From DATLFA01 sp039915945 (GTDB lineage: Bacteria; Actinomycetota; Acidimicrobiia; Acidimicrobiales; WLNW01): 64,000 nt of DNA. The translations under genes and the position numbers were made by a program. Below are positions 35,694 to 43,485 of the stretch, one piece after another (position 1 is the stretch's first letter; every line of letters starts with the position of its first letter). The notes beneath the pieces are model-generated. The model worked only from the letters and a program-made list of their open reading frames with translations, was not told the DNA's origin and made no database searches. The stretch is from assembly GCA_039915945.1 (NCBI GenBank), contig JBDSMH010000049.1, positions 39,004-103,003 on the forward strand, written 5' to 3'.

Positions 35694-36521
35694 TCAGCGG
35701 AGGCTGGCGAAAAGATCGTCTTCGGGCACCGGCGATGCGGTGAGGTCGTGGGCGAGCACGAAGGTCTCGACGCCGAACACCTCACGGAACACCTCGGGGA
35801 ATCGCATGTTCGGCGACCGTTCGGTTTGGCTGCGATGCGCCTCGAGCGCGGCGAGCTTGCGGTCGACGACGCCCGTGGTGTCGATGGTGGTGGTGATGAG
35901 TTCGTCGGGCGTGCCCGGCAACGCTTCGATTCCCGGCGGCCGCGGCGGTGGAGGGGGCAACTCGACGCCGCGCTCTTCGAGCATCTGGCGCATTCGCAGC
36001 CACGCCGACCGCGGGCGCGCCGTGTAATAGAGCTTGGCCGGCCATCCGGCGCGCTCGACCGCGGCCAACGTGGCGCGGTGGGTCTGCACATGGTCGGGGT
36101 GTCCGTAGCCACCGTTGGCCGCGTAGGTGATGATGACCGACGGGCGATAGTGATCGATCAGCGCGGCAAGCCGCGCGCCGGACTCCGCGAGTGGGATGTT
36201 GCAGAACGCGTCGGGTCGTCCGTTGCCGTCCCAACCGTGCATGCCGGAATCGCGGTAGCCGAGCAGTTCGCAGTGATGCACGCCGAGAATCGCGCAGGCC
36301 TCGTCGAGCTCGGCCAACCGCACCCGTGCCACGTCAGCGTCGTCGTGGCCTTCTTCGCCCGGCTTGACTCCCCCGGGCCCGTCGCCGAGCTCACCGTTGG
36401 TGCAGGTGACCACCACAGTACGAATGCCTTCGTCGCTGTAGCGAGCGAGCACGCCGCCCGTGCTCGACGATTCGTCGTCGGGATGCGCGTGCACGGCCAT
36501 CAACGTGAGGGGATCGGACAT
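35694..36521 (-). CDS. mca: PIG-L deacetylase, mycothiol S-conjugate amidase-like
   Basis: Zinc LmbE/PIG-L-fold enzyme of 275 residues. Metal motif AVHAHPDDESSSTGG lies at the N terminus, with VVVTCTNGELGDGPGG, LLGYRDSGMHGWDGN and GYGHPDHVQTHRAT following. These fit the Mca/MshB group, where Mca cleaves mycothiol conjugates into mercapturic acids. The SigR/RsrA pair elsewhere in the window fits a mycothiol organism. MshB or an unrelated N-acetyl-sugar deacetylase is possible. Start 36521 gives the normal N terminus. Confidence 0.78.
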   Translation of the reverse strand: MSDPLTLMAVHAHPDDESSSTGGVLARYSDEGIRTVVVTCTNGELGDGPGGVKPGEEGHDDADVARVRLAELDEACAILGVHHCELLGYRDSGMHGWDGNGRPDAFCNIPLAESGARLAALIDHYRPSVIITYAANGGYGHPDHVQTHRATLAAVERAGWPAKLYYTARPRSAWLRMRQMLEERGVELPPPPPRPPGIEALPGTPDELITTTIDTTGVVDRKLAALEAHRSQTERSPNMRFPEVFREVFGVETFVLAHDLTASPVPEDDLFASLR

Positions 36522-36568
36522 CACGGCATCTTCGCGCGCAGAGGGACGATGGGACGCCACCAACGGGA

Positions 36569-36594
36569 ACGAGGCGCCCTCGCGGGCGCCTCGT
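36569..36594 (-). terminator. Strong hairpin after GSII
   Basis: Perfect 11-bp stem ACGAGGCGCCC with GGGCGCCTCGT around a 4-nt loop, 52 bp after the glnII stop on the minus strand. No U tract follows, so it may be a GC-rich intrinsic terminator or an RNA-stabilising hairpin. Confidence 0.55.
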
Positions 36595-36645
36595 CCGGTG
36601 GATAAATGGTTTGCGCCTGACGGCACATTCCGAGGAGTGCTCGGC

Positions 36646-37668
36646 TTACACGAAACCCTTGGCGACCTCGGTCTCGCACACCGTATTGGTGATGAGACGG
36701 GTCACGATGTAGGGATCCATGTTGGCGTTCGGGCGACGGTCTTCGATGTAGCCCTTTTTGTCCTTGGCGACCTGCCACGGGATGCGAATCGATGCACCGC
36801 GGTCGGACACGCCGTACTTGAACTCGGTCCAGTGGGCCGTCTCGTGATGACCGGTGAGACGGTCTTCGGTGCCCACGCCGTAGCCGGCGATGTGCTCCAT
36901 CGGCTTGCCCGGTGCACCCAGCGCTTCGCACGCGTTGATGATCGGATCCCAGCTGTTGCGCATGGCCTTGGTCGAGAAGTTGGTGTGCGCACCGGCGCCG
37001 TTCCAATCGCCGCGCATCGGCTTGGCGATGATCGACGCGTTGACGCCGAAGTCTTCGGCAACGCGGTAGAGCAGGTAGCGACCCATCCAGAGATGATCGG
37101 AGACCTCGACCGGGCCGACGGGGCCGATCTGGAACTCCCACTGGCCGGGCATCACTTCGGCATTGGTACCGGAGATCGCCAGACCGGCTTCGATACAGGC
37201 GGTCGTGTGGGCCTCGACGATGTCGCGGCCGAACACTTCGTCGGCGCCGACACCGCAGTAGTAGGGGCCTTGCGGCGCGGGGTATCCGACGGCGGGGAAG
37301 CCGAGGGGGCGTCCGTCCTTGAAGAACGTGTACTCCTGCTCGATACCGAACAAGGACTCGTGGGCCTTGTACTTCTCGGCCACCGCCGTGCAGGCGGCGC
37401 GAGTGTTGGTCGTATGGGGCTCGAAGGTGTCCGGGAGCAGGACCTCGCACAGGACCAACACATTGGGGCCCTTGCGGATCGGATCGGGGCATACGAACCC
37501 CGGCTTGAGCACACAGTCGCTGTTGTTGCCGGGCGCCTGATTGGTCGACGAGCCGTCGAAGCCCCAGATGCCTGGCTGCTCGCCATCATCCAAGATCTTG
37601 GTCTTGGAGCGCATCAGCGGAATCGGCTCAGTGCCGTCGATCCAAATGTACTCCGCACGGTAAACCAC
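36646..37668 (-). CDS. glnII: Glutamine synthetase type II
   Basis: Eukaryote-type GS of 340 residues. Signatures are IWGFDGSSTNQAPGNNSDC, LFGIEQEYTFFKDGRPLGFP, GPYYCGVGADEVFGRDIVEAH, GTNAEVMPGQWEFQIGP and GWNGAGAHTNFSTKAMR-like GDWNGAGAHTNFS. The length is normal for bacterial GSII of Streptomyces and rhizobia, and the class is not adenylylated. The GTG at 37668 starts MVYRAEYIWIDG. It is divergent from GSI across a 153-bp region holding four phased GlnR-like pentamers; a possible -10 (TATGGT, 37706-37701) lies downstream of them. Confidence 0.95.
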   Translation of the reverse strand: MVYRAEYIWIDGTEPIPLMRSKTKILDDGEQPGIWGFDGSSTNQAPGNNSDCVLKPGFVCPDPIRKGPNVLVLCEVLLPDTFEPHTTNTRAACTAVAEKYKAHESLFGIEQEYTFFKDGRPLGFPAVGYPAPQGPYYCGVGADEVFGRDIVEAHTTACIEAGLAISGTNAEVMPGQWEFQIGPVGPVEVSDHLWMGRYLLYRVAEDFGVNASIIAKPMRGDWNGAGAHTNFSTKAMRNSWDPIINACEALGAPGKPMEHIAGYGVGTEDRLTGHHETAHWTEFKYGVSDRGASIRIPWQVAKDKKGYIEDRRPNANMDPYIVTRLITNTVCETEVAKGFV

Positions 37669-37733
37669 GGGAGATCACCAACTTCCTTACCTAGTTCCGG
37701 ACCATACGATTCTGGCACGGTATCCAACAGACC

Positions 37734-37772
37734 GTTTCCCTGACGTTGCATCTCTGTGAACGCAGTGTGAAC
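37734..37772. promoter_or_regulatory. GlnR-box-like operator between GSII and GSI
   Basis: Plus-strand pentamers GTTTC (37734), GTTGC (37745), GTGAA (37756) and GTGAA (37767) start exactly 11 bp apart. On the minus strand this reads TTCAC-type, TTCAC-type, GCAAC and GAAAC half-sites, close to repeated gTnAC-n6-GaAAC. It is placed about 40-77 bp upstream of the likely GSII start and 50-87 bp upstream of GSI, suiting an activator of both. Confidence 0.55.
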
Positions 37773-37821
37773 GAGGGCCCTGGGGCTTGCTCAGCCTCTC
37801 CGAGGGCGCAGAATATGTCCC

Positions 37822-39156
37822 ATGGAACGCCAGCAAGAATATGTGCTTCGCACGATCGAGGAGCGGGGGGTCCGCCTCGTCCGACTGTGGTTCACCGACG
37901 TACTCGGGACCCACAAGTCCATCGCAATCTCACCGGCCGAACTCGACAAGGTCTTCGACGAAGGCCTCCAATTCGACGGCTCCGCTATCGACGGCTTCTC
38001 CCGGGTGCAGGAGTCCGACGTGCTCGCCCGGCCCGACCCGTCGAGCTTCGAGCTACTGCCCTGGAGCCCCGACGACGAGCCCAGCGGTGTCATGTTCTGC
38101 GACATCGAGAACCTCGACGGCACGCCGTTCGGCGGTGACCCGCGCCAGGTCCTCAAGCGCAATCTCCGACTCGCCCGCGAGAAGGGGTTCACCTTCTTCA
38201 CGGCACCCGAGGTCGAGTTCTTCTATTTCGCATCCGGCGATCCGAAGCACGAGCCGCAACCGCTCGATCGTGCGTCCTACTTCGATCTCACCACCGTCGA
38301 CGTCTCGAGCGATCTCCGCAAGCGCACGCTGCATATGCTCGAGCGTCTCGGCATCCCGGTCGAGTTCAGCTTTCACGAAGACAGCCCCAGCCAACACGAG
38401 ATCGACCTTCAATACAGCGAAGCGCTGTCGATGGCCGACAACGTCATGATGCTGCGACTCGTCGTGCGCAAAGTTGCGATGGAGAACGGTGTCTACGCGA
38501 CGTTCATGCCCAAGCCGCTCAACGGCGTGCAGGGTTCGGGCATGCACACGCACATGTCGTTGTTCGAAGGCGAGTCCAACGCATTCCACGACCCGAGCGA
38601 CGAGTACGGCTTGTCCAAGGTCGGGCGGTGCTTCATCGCCGGACTGTTGCGGCACGCGCGAGAGATCACCGCGGTCACCAACCAATTGGTCAACAGCTAC
38701 AAGCGACTCAACGAAGGCTACGAAGCACCGCAATACGTGTCGTGGGCTCGCAACAATCGCTCCGCACTCGTGCGTGTCCCTACGCCCAAGCGAGGCAAGG
38801 CCGAGTCGACTCGCATCGAGTACCGGGCCATCGATCCGGCGTGCAACCCGTATCTCGTCTACTCGCTGTTGCTCGCCGCCGGCATGAAGGGCATCCAAGA
38901 GAACTACGAGCTACCGCGTGAGGCGCACGGCAACATGTTCGAGCTCTCTGCGCAAGATCAACTGGCGATCGGCGTGCAGTCGCTGCCACAATCGTTGGCA
39001 GAGGCGATCGACGAAATGGATCGATCCACGCTCGTTCGCGAGGCGCTCGGTGGTCACATCTACGAATGGTTCCTGCGCAACAAGCGATCCGAATGGCGTG
39101 ACTATCAACGAGTCGTCACACAGTTCGAGTTGGACCGCTACCTGCCGGTGTGGTGA
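37822..39156 (+). CDS. glnA: Glutamine synthetase type I (GSI-alpha-like)
   Basis: Dodecameric ammonia-assimilating GS of 444 residues. Motifs in order: VRLVRLWFTDVLGTHKSI, QFDGSAIDGFSRVQESD, FTAPEVEFFYF, MPKPLNGVQGSGMHTHMSLF and NNRSALVRVP, then RIEYRAIDPACNPYL. The adenylylation-loop tyrosine motif (NLYDLP) is absent; the protein ends FELDRYLPVW, so this is the GSI-alpha form probably not controlled by GlnE. The GlnR-like regulator gene starts 3 bp after the stop. Upstream control is probably through the phased pentamers. Confidence 0.95.
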   Translation: MERQQEYVLRTIEERGVRLVRLWFTDVLGTHKSIAISPAELDKVFDEGLQFDGSAIDGFSRVQESDVLARPDPSSFELLPWSPDDEPSGVMFCDIENLDGTPFGGDPRQVLKRNLRLAREKGFTFFTAPEVEFFYFASGDPKHEPQPLDRASYFDLTTVDVSSDLRKRTLHMLERLGIPVEFSFHEDSPSQHEIDLQYSEALSMADNVMMLRLVVRKVAMENGVYATFMPKPLNGVQGSGMHTHMSLFEGESNAFHDPSDEYGLSKVGRCFIAGLLRHAREITAVTNQLVNSYKRLNEGYEAPQYVSWARNNRSALVRVPTPKRGKAESTRIEYRAIDPACNPYLVYSLLLAAGMKGIQENYELPREAHGNMFELSAQDQLAIGVQSLPQSLAEAIDEMDRSTLVREALGGHIYEWFLRNKRSEWRDYQRVVTQFELDRYLPVW

Positions 39157-39159
39157 ACC

Positions 39160-39843
39160 ATGAACGAGCCACTGTTGGTCTTTCCCGATCCCCCGGTACC
39201 TGAACTCGCACAGACGCTCGATCTCGCGGGCTGGCAATGGAAGGCCGTGTCCGACGAAAACATGGCGCGGCGGTCCGAACCCGACGCCGGATGGGCCGGC
39301 GCCATCGTCTGTGCCGACCGCAATCCCGAAGCGGCTTTCGCAGTAGCCCGCGCCGTGCGCAAGACCGATCGTCCGCTCGAGCCATTGCTGTTGTTGATCA
39401 GTGGCGCGCAACTCGCCGATCTCGATCTGCGCGACGACCTCTACGACGACTTCTGCCTGTCGCCGTTCCATCCGCGTGAACTCGAAGCGCGGCTCAAGCA
39501 CCTCTTCTGGCGTGTCGGCAAAGGCGGCCGGCCCGAGTTGCTCGAATACGGACCGCTCGTGCTCAACATCGAGACGTACCAAGCCGCACTCAGCGGCCGT
39601 CCGCTCGATCTCACGTACATGGAGTACGAACTGCTCAAGTTCCTCGCGACCCACCCGGGCAAGGTGTTCTCGCGCGAAACGTTGCTCTCGCGGGTGTGGG
39701 GCTACGACTACTACGGCGGCGCCCGCACCGTCGACGTCCACATCCGCCGCCTCCGCGCAAAGCTGGGCGAAGAACACGCGAACCTCATCCAAACCGTGCG
39801 CTCGGTGGGCTACAGCTTCGGCCAATCCCGCTGGAGCTTTTGA
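39160..39843 (+). CDS. OmpR-family orphan regulator, GlnR-like
   Basis: The 227-residue protein has an N-terminal receiver-like domain and a C-terminal winged helix. In the receiver the acidic pocket is missing and the conserved KPF lysine is replaced (CLSPFHP), so phosphotransfer is unlikely, as in GlnR. The DNA-binding part has LTYMEYELLKFLATHPGKVF, RETLLSRVWGYDYYGGARTV and DVHIRRLRAKLG. It lies 3 bp after glnA with no histidine kinase nearby. A nitrogen regulator acting on the phased boxes near the GS genes is the natural reading. Confidence 0.8.
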   Translation: MNEPLLVFPDPPVPELAQTLDLAGWQWKAVSDENMARRSEPDAGWAGAIVCADRNPEAAFAVARAVRKTDRPLEPLLLLISGAQLADLDLRDDLYDDFCLSPFHPRELEARLKHLFWRVGKGGRPELLEYGPLVLNIETYQAALSGRPLDLTYMEYELLKFLATHPGKVFSRETLLSRVWGYDYYGGARTVDVHIRRLRAKLGEEHANLIQTVRSVGYSFGQSRWSF

Positions 39844-39845
39844 CT

Positions 39846-39861
39846 CGCGGAGCTCGCCGCG
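39846..39861. terminator. Hairpin between glnA-regulator operon and convergent 53-aa gene
   Basis: CGCGG-AGCTCG-CCGCG, followed by TTCT on the plus strand. It lies just after the regulator stop and just before the convergent gene's stop. Confidence 0.4.
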
Positions 39862-39864
39862 TTC

Positions 39865-40026
39865 TCAGCCGCGGTTGGCGATATCGAGTTGCTCGGTTCC
39901 TTCGAACGCCGCGTCGCGATCGTTCTTGATGAAGTGCCCGAGCAGAGCCGCCGCGACGACGCCGCTCATGACGATGAGCACGGGGGCGATTGCGAGAATG
40001 ACGATCATCACGACGGTGCCGGCCAT
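39865..40026 (-). CDS. Small membrane protein, 53 aa
   Basis: An ATG at 40026 opens 53 codons to a TGA at 39865. The product starts MAGTVVMIVILAIAPVLIVM, continues with a second hydrophobic stretch (SGVVAAALLGHFI) and ends in a charged tail (KNDRDAAFEGTEQLDIANRG). TAGCCT lies 7 nt before the ATG, matching the leaderless spacing seen elsewhere. No family was recognised. Confidence 0.6.
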   Translation of the reverse strand: MAGTVVMIVILAIAPVLIVMSGVVAAALLGHFIKNDRDAAFEGTEQLDIANRG

Positions 40027-40033
40027 GAGTCTG

Positions 40034-40039
40034 AGGCTA
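40034..40039 (-). promoter_or_regulatory. Putative leaderless -10 box of the 53-aa gene
   Basis: TAGCCT on the minus strand, 7 nt before the ATG at 40026. Confidence 0.4.
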
Positions 40040-40080
40040 CTGCGCGTGAGCGAAGCGTGAGACCGCGACGCTGAAACCGG

Positions 40081-40443
40081 TCAGCGAAGGGGACGATGCG
40101 CCCACGCCTCGATTTCGAAACAGGCGCCGAGCGGGAGTCCGGCAACGGCGACGGTCGATCGCGCCGGTCTCGTCTCGCCGAAGATCTCGGCGTAGATGGC
40201 ATTCATCGCGGCGAAGTCGGCCATGTCGGTGAGGAACACGGTGGTCTTGACGACGTCGCGCAGCCGGCCGCCGTGGGTCGTCAGCAACGAATCGAGCGCA
40301 CCCATCGCGGTACGCACTTGCGCTTCGAGTCCATCGACGAGCACCCCGTCTACGGCGCCGGTCTGTCCGCTGACGATGAGGAACTCGCCGGCCCGCACGA
40401 TGGGGGAATAAGGCCCGAGCGGCCGTGGAGTGGGTTGGGTCAT
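40081..40443 (-). CDS. RidA-family protein
   Basis: The 120-residue protein is a YjgF/YER057c/UK114 chorismate-mutase-like trimer subunit. Seen are PLGPYSPIVRAGEFLIVSGQ, VKTTVFLTDMADFAAMNAIY, then FGETRPARSTVAVAGLPLGA. The conserved Arg that binds the imine carboxylate is in the TRPARS loop. RidA enzymes hydrolyse reactive enamines from PLP enzymes. The C terminus ends AWAHRPLR. TAGGGT lies 6 nt before the ATG. Confidence 0.9.
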   Translation of the reverse strand: MTQPTPRPLGPYSPIVRAGEFLIVSGQTGAVDGVLVDGLEAQVRTAMGALDSLLTTHGGRLRDVVKTTVFLTDMADFAAMNAIYAEIFGETRPARSTVAVAGLPLGACFEIEAWAHRPLR

Positions 40444-40449
40444 GGGGCA

Positions 40450-40455
40450 ACCCTA
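40450..40455 (-). promoter_or_regulatory. Putative leaderless -10 box of ridA-like gene
   Basis: TAGGGT on the minus strand, exactly 6 nt before the ATG at 40443. Confidence 0.45.
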
Positions 40456-40485
40456 ATCTCTGCTCTGACGAGGGCCGCTCGGGTC

Positions 40486-42039
40486 CTACGGGTTGCGTGC
40501 GAGCAGGCCGGTCGGCCACACCGGCGCCAGGCCTCCGGCCATCCACGTGGCGGCAGCAACGGCGGCGAACACGGCATCGGACCCGTTGACGGCCGGCTCG
40601 TCACTGCCCCGAATTTCTACCTCGACGGGCGGCATGTCGACGGCGCGCACGACGCCGAACGAACGGATGGTGAGGTCGTGCACCGCACCGTCGTCGGCCA
40701 CCGCGAGTCGCTCGGACACGACCCAGCTGTACGCCATGTGCGCGGCACCGACACAGTACGAACGCAACGTGATCTCGTCGAGCGGGTCGCCGCACGAGAC
40801 GGTGACGTGAATCGTGCCGTCGTCGGCGATCCACGCGCCGGCCTCACCGGTGTGGGGCAGTCGCACGTGGCGGGCATCGCCGCGCGCCGCCGCGAGCAAC
40901 ACAGTTGCCTCGACCCAACCAGCACCCCGGATATCGATCGACGTCGGCGGGCCCGCGACATCGAACTCGACCACCTCGATGGCCGGCGCAACTTCGTGGA
41001 CCCGCGCCGCGAATCCTTCGGTGCGTATCGCGTGGAGCACACCCGACCCGTCGCGCCGCACGCCGGCCGCGATCGGCGGGCGCTTGGGTCCCGATCGCAC
41101 GGAATCCTCGCGCGCCCACAACACGCGCACCGCGCGGCCGTGTCGATCGGCCAGTTCGCGTGCGGCTCGCATCACCGGCGACGCGACCTTGCCCCCGAAC
41201 GCGCCGCCGTTGGCGAGCGGCGAGGCGGGCTCGCCACCGGGCACACACCACGACGCGTCGAGCTCGAGATAAGCCGGATCGACCCACGACGTACGCAACG
41301 TCAAGTCCCACTCTCCGTCGGGCACCTCGAGCGGAGGACGAGGCGGCGCGGTCGTGCGCCGGCCTTGTACCTTGCCCGCGATCGATCGGGCCTCGGTGAG
41401 CGTGTCGCCCATTGCCCAACCGCCGCGACCGTCGGGCACGGCCACCAACGCGTCGAGGGGCGCTTCGTCGTCGGCGAAGCGACCATCACCCAACGCGACA
41501 TCCGGTGCCACCCGCTGCCGCGCACCGCCTTCGAGCGTGGCCCTCGCCTCTGCCCGTGCGAAATCGCGCGGCGCCGCCACCGGCGCGGCGGCAGATATAC
41601 CGCGCGACGCCACGAAGATGCTGCGCCACCCGGTGCAGCGACAGAGATGCGCCAGCAACGCGTTGCCAACGGCCGCGTCGTCGGCATCCGGCGACTTCTC
41701 GCGCAGCGCGTGCAGGCGCATGATGATCCCCGGCGTACAAAATCCGCACTGGCTCGCACCTGCCACGCAGAACGCGTCGCCCCACGCGCGGCGATCTTCG
41801 TCGGGCAGGCCTTCAATGGTGGTCACCGCGCGGCCGTCGACACGGCGCGCCGGCGTCACGCAAGAGACGCGCGGCTGACCGTCGACGAGCACCGTGCAAC
41901 AACCGCACTGTCCCTGCGGACTACACCCGTCCTTGACCGAACGAAAACCCAGCCGATCGCGCAAGACTTCGAGCAGCGATGCACCGTCGTCGGCAACGGA
42001 GACGGCCCGACCGTTGACGTGTAGCTCGAGATCGGACAC
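40486..42039 (-). CDS. [2Fe-2S] small subunit fused to shortened molybdopterin-dehydrogenase domain
   Basis: A 517-residue xanthine-dehydrogenase-family protein of unusual layout. Residues 1-75 form a plant-type ferredoxin domain (CSPQGQCGCCTVLVDG), and 80-165 the second 2Fe-2S domain (CGFCTPG and CRCTGW). About 190-517 resemble only part of the molybdenum large subunit: GEPASPLANGGAFGGKVASP matches its FGGFGGK loop, then VLWAREDSVRSGPKRPP. The front portion and the C-terminal active-site Glu region (GxGE) are not seen. It may be an accessory or degenerate form. The GTG at 42039 lies 6 nt after TATCCT. Confidence 0.75.
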   Translation of the reverse strand: MSDLELHVNGRAVSVADDGASLLEVLRDRLGFRSVKDGCSPQGQCGCCTVLVDGQPRVSCVTPARRVDGRAVTTIEGLPDEDRRAWGDAFCVAGASQCGFCTPGIIMRLHALREKSPDADDAAVGNALLAHLCRCTGWRSIFVASRGISAAAPVAAPRDFARAEARATLEGGARQRVAPDVALGDGRFADDEAPLDALVAVPDGRGGWAMGDTLTEARSIAGKVQGRRTTAPPRPPLEVPDGEWDLTLRTSWVDPAYLELDASWCVPGGEPASPLANGGAFGGKVASPVMRAARELADRHGRAVRVLWAREDSVRSGPKRPPIAAGVRRDGSGVLHAIRTEGFAARVHEVAPAIEVVEFDVAGPPTSIDIRGAGWVEATVLLAAARGDARHVRLPHTGEAGAWIADDGTIHVTVSCGDPLDEITLRSYCVGAAHMAYSWVVSERLAVADDGAVHDLTIRSFGVVRAVDMPPVEVEIRGSDEPAVNGSDAVFAAVAAATWMAGGLAPVWPTGLLARNP

Positions 42040-42045
42040 CGGCGC

Positions 42046-42051
42046 AGGATA
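42046..42051 (-). promoter_or_regulatory. Putative leaderless -10 box of the Fe-S/molybdo fusion gene
   Basis: TATCCT on the minus strand, exactly 6 nt before the GTG at 42039. Confidence 0.45.
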
Positions 42052-42095
42052 GGCGGACCATCGCCGCCCGATGCCGTCGCAGCACGGCGTGGCGA

Positions 42096-42101
42096 TAGCG
42101 T
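42096..42101 (+). promoter_or_regulatory. Putative leaderless -10 box of the lipoprotein gene
   Basis: TAGCGT, exactly 6 nt before the GTG at 42108. Together with 42046-42051 it forms a compact divergent promoter region. Confidence 0.45.
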
Positions 42102-42107
42102 CGCTGC

Positions 42108-43037
42108 GTGACTTCACGCCATGATCCCGCGGTGCCGGGGGCCTTTCGGGCCCAGGGAATGGTCGACCGCCGCATGTTCCTCGCCGGTGCCGGCGCGCTG
42201 AGCCTCGTGCTCGCGGCGGGCTGCGGTGGCAAGGACAAGGCCGAGGACGCGCCGACGGGTGATCGTGTGCTCGGGGCGGCGTTCGCCAACGGCCTCTCCG
42301 AAGCTGCCGTGCTCATCCCTGGCATCGCACAACGGGCTCCTCTCGTGATCTTCGATGTCGACTCGGGCCGTCCCTTGCGTGACAACCCGCCCGATGCCAT
42401 CGACGTCGAGCTCTGGTACAAGGGCGCCCTGCTCACGAAATCGAACCTGAAGGTGCACGACGACGAGATCAGCACGCCCTACTACCCGATGATCATGACG
42501 CTGCCCGAGGCCGGCGACTACGAGATCCGCGCCGCGTTCTCCGACATACCCGTCGGTTTCAGAGCCAGCGCCCGCGACAAGGTGCCGCTCGTGCAGGTGG
42601 GCGACCCCGTGTTCTCGGTCGAAACGCCGACGACCACCAGCCCGATGGGCGTCACCCCGATTTGCACGCGCACGCCAACGCAGTGCCCACTGCACACGGT
42701 CTCGTACGCAAAGGTGCTCGAGACCAAAGGCCCCAGCGCGTTGTTGATCTCGACGCCGGGCTTCTGCCAGACGGCAGTGTGCGGACCGGTGCTCGAGCTG
42801 CTCATGAGCGAGCAGGCCAACTTCCCCAAGATCCGCATGGTGCACGCGGAGGTCTACAACGATCCGCAACAGTTCGCCGCCGGCAACCCGAAAGCAACGA
42901 CGACCGGCGCGGTCAATGCCTACGGGCTGTCGTACGAACCGAGTCTCGTCATTGCCAATGCCGACGGCATCGTCGTCAGCCGACTCGATTTCACCTGGGA
43001 TCGGGCCGAGCTGCGCGAAGCGCTACAACTCGCCTAG
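42108..43037 (+). CDS. Tat-type lipoprotein with thioredoxin-like fold
   Basis: The 309-residue protein has a twin-arginine-like signal, DRRMFLAGAGALSLVLAAGCG, with the lipobox Cys at about residue 39, so it should be anchored outside the membrane. The middle is beta-rich. The C-terminal half is thioredoxin-like: ALLISTPGFCQTAVCGPVLE holds a C-x4-C pair, and the fold ends with a YEPSLVIANADGIVV strand and a last helix. This group is seen in actinobacteria; a redox or metal-chaperone role is inference. It is convergent with erpA. Confidence 0.82.
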   Translation: MTSRHDPAVPGAFRAQGMVDRRMFLAGAGALSLVLAAGCGGKDKAEDAPTGDRVLGAAFANGLSEAAVLIPGIAQRAPLVIFDVDSGRPLRDNPPDAIDVELWYKGALLTKSNLKVHDDEISTPYYPMIMTLPEAGDYEIRAAFSDIPVGFRASARDKVPLVQVGDPVFSVETPTTTSPMGVTPICTRTPTQCPLHTVSYAKVLETKGPSALLISTPGFCQTAVCGPVLELLMSEQANFPKIRMVHAEVYNDPQQFAAGNPKATTTGAVNAYGLSYEPSLVIANADGIVVSRLDFTWDRAELREALQLA

Positions 43038-43058
43038 CGGGCCAGTCGAAGCGCAGGG

Positions 43059-43379
43059 TCAGCTGAAGGATTGACCGCAACCGCAGGTGCGCTGCGCGTT
43101 GGGGTTGTTGATCGAAAAGCCGGCGCCCTGGAGGCCGTCCTTGTAGTCGAGCGTGGCGCCGTCGAGCAGCTGCGCACTGGACGGATCGACCACGACCCGC
43201 ACGTCGCCGTAGCTGGTGGTGATGTCGTCGGCGGCCACGTCGGTATCGAAGAACATTTCGTAGCTGAAGCCCGAGCACCCACCGGGACGAACCGCAACCC
43301 GCAGCGCGAGAGCGTCGTCGCCCTCTTGCTTGATGAGTTCGCTGACCTTGTTTGCAGCGACATCGGTGATGGTGATCAC
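43059..43379 (-). CDS. erpA: A-type iron-sulfur carrier (ErpA/IscA)
   Basis: A 106-residue Fe-S carrier protein. The three cluster cysteines are present: RPGGCSGFSYEMFFD and the C-terminal RTCGCGQSF. An AGGAGG Shine-Dalgarno lies 6 nt before the GTG at 43379, so this gene, unlike many neighbours, has a leader. A TACACT box upstream is the likely -10. Mycobacteria have a similar single A-type carrier. The SufR-like and Mrp genes nearby suggest an Fe-S theme. Confidence 0.93.
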   Translation of the reverse strand: MITITDVAANKVSELIKQEGDDALALRVAVRPGGCSGFSYEMFFDTDVAADDITTSYGDVRVVVDPSSAQLLDGATLDYKDGLQGAGFSINNPNAQRTCGCGQSFS

Positions 43380-43485
43380 AGTGGGCCTCCTACGACCGTT
43401 GATGTGGAGTGTAACGAGCCTGCAGCCCAAGACAATCCCGAGTTGGGTGAAGTGGCATCAGGCCGGGGCATGAGGTGAGGCGCCA

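Noticed and set aside
36569..36594. Riboswitch-like structure upstream of the mycothiol amidase gene
   Set aside because: It is a simple perfect hairpin directly after glnII and better explained as a terminator.
40096..42024. Long plus-strand open frame of 642 codons opposite the Fe-S/molybdo gene
   Set aside because: Arginine/histidine-rich shadow typical of high-GC antisense frames; the minus strand shows clear 2Fe-2S motifs and a promoter box.
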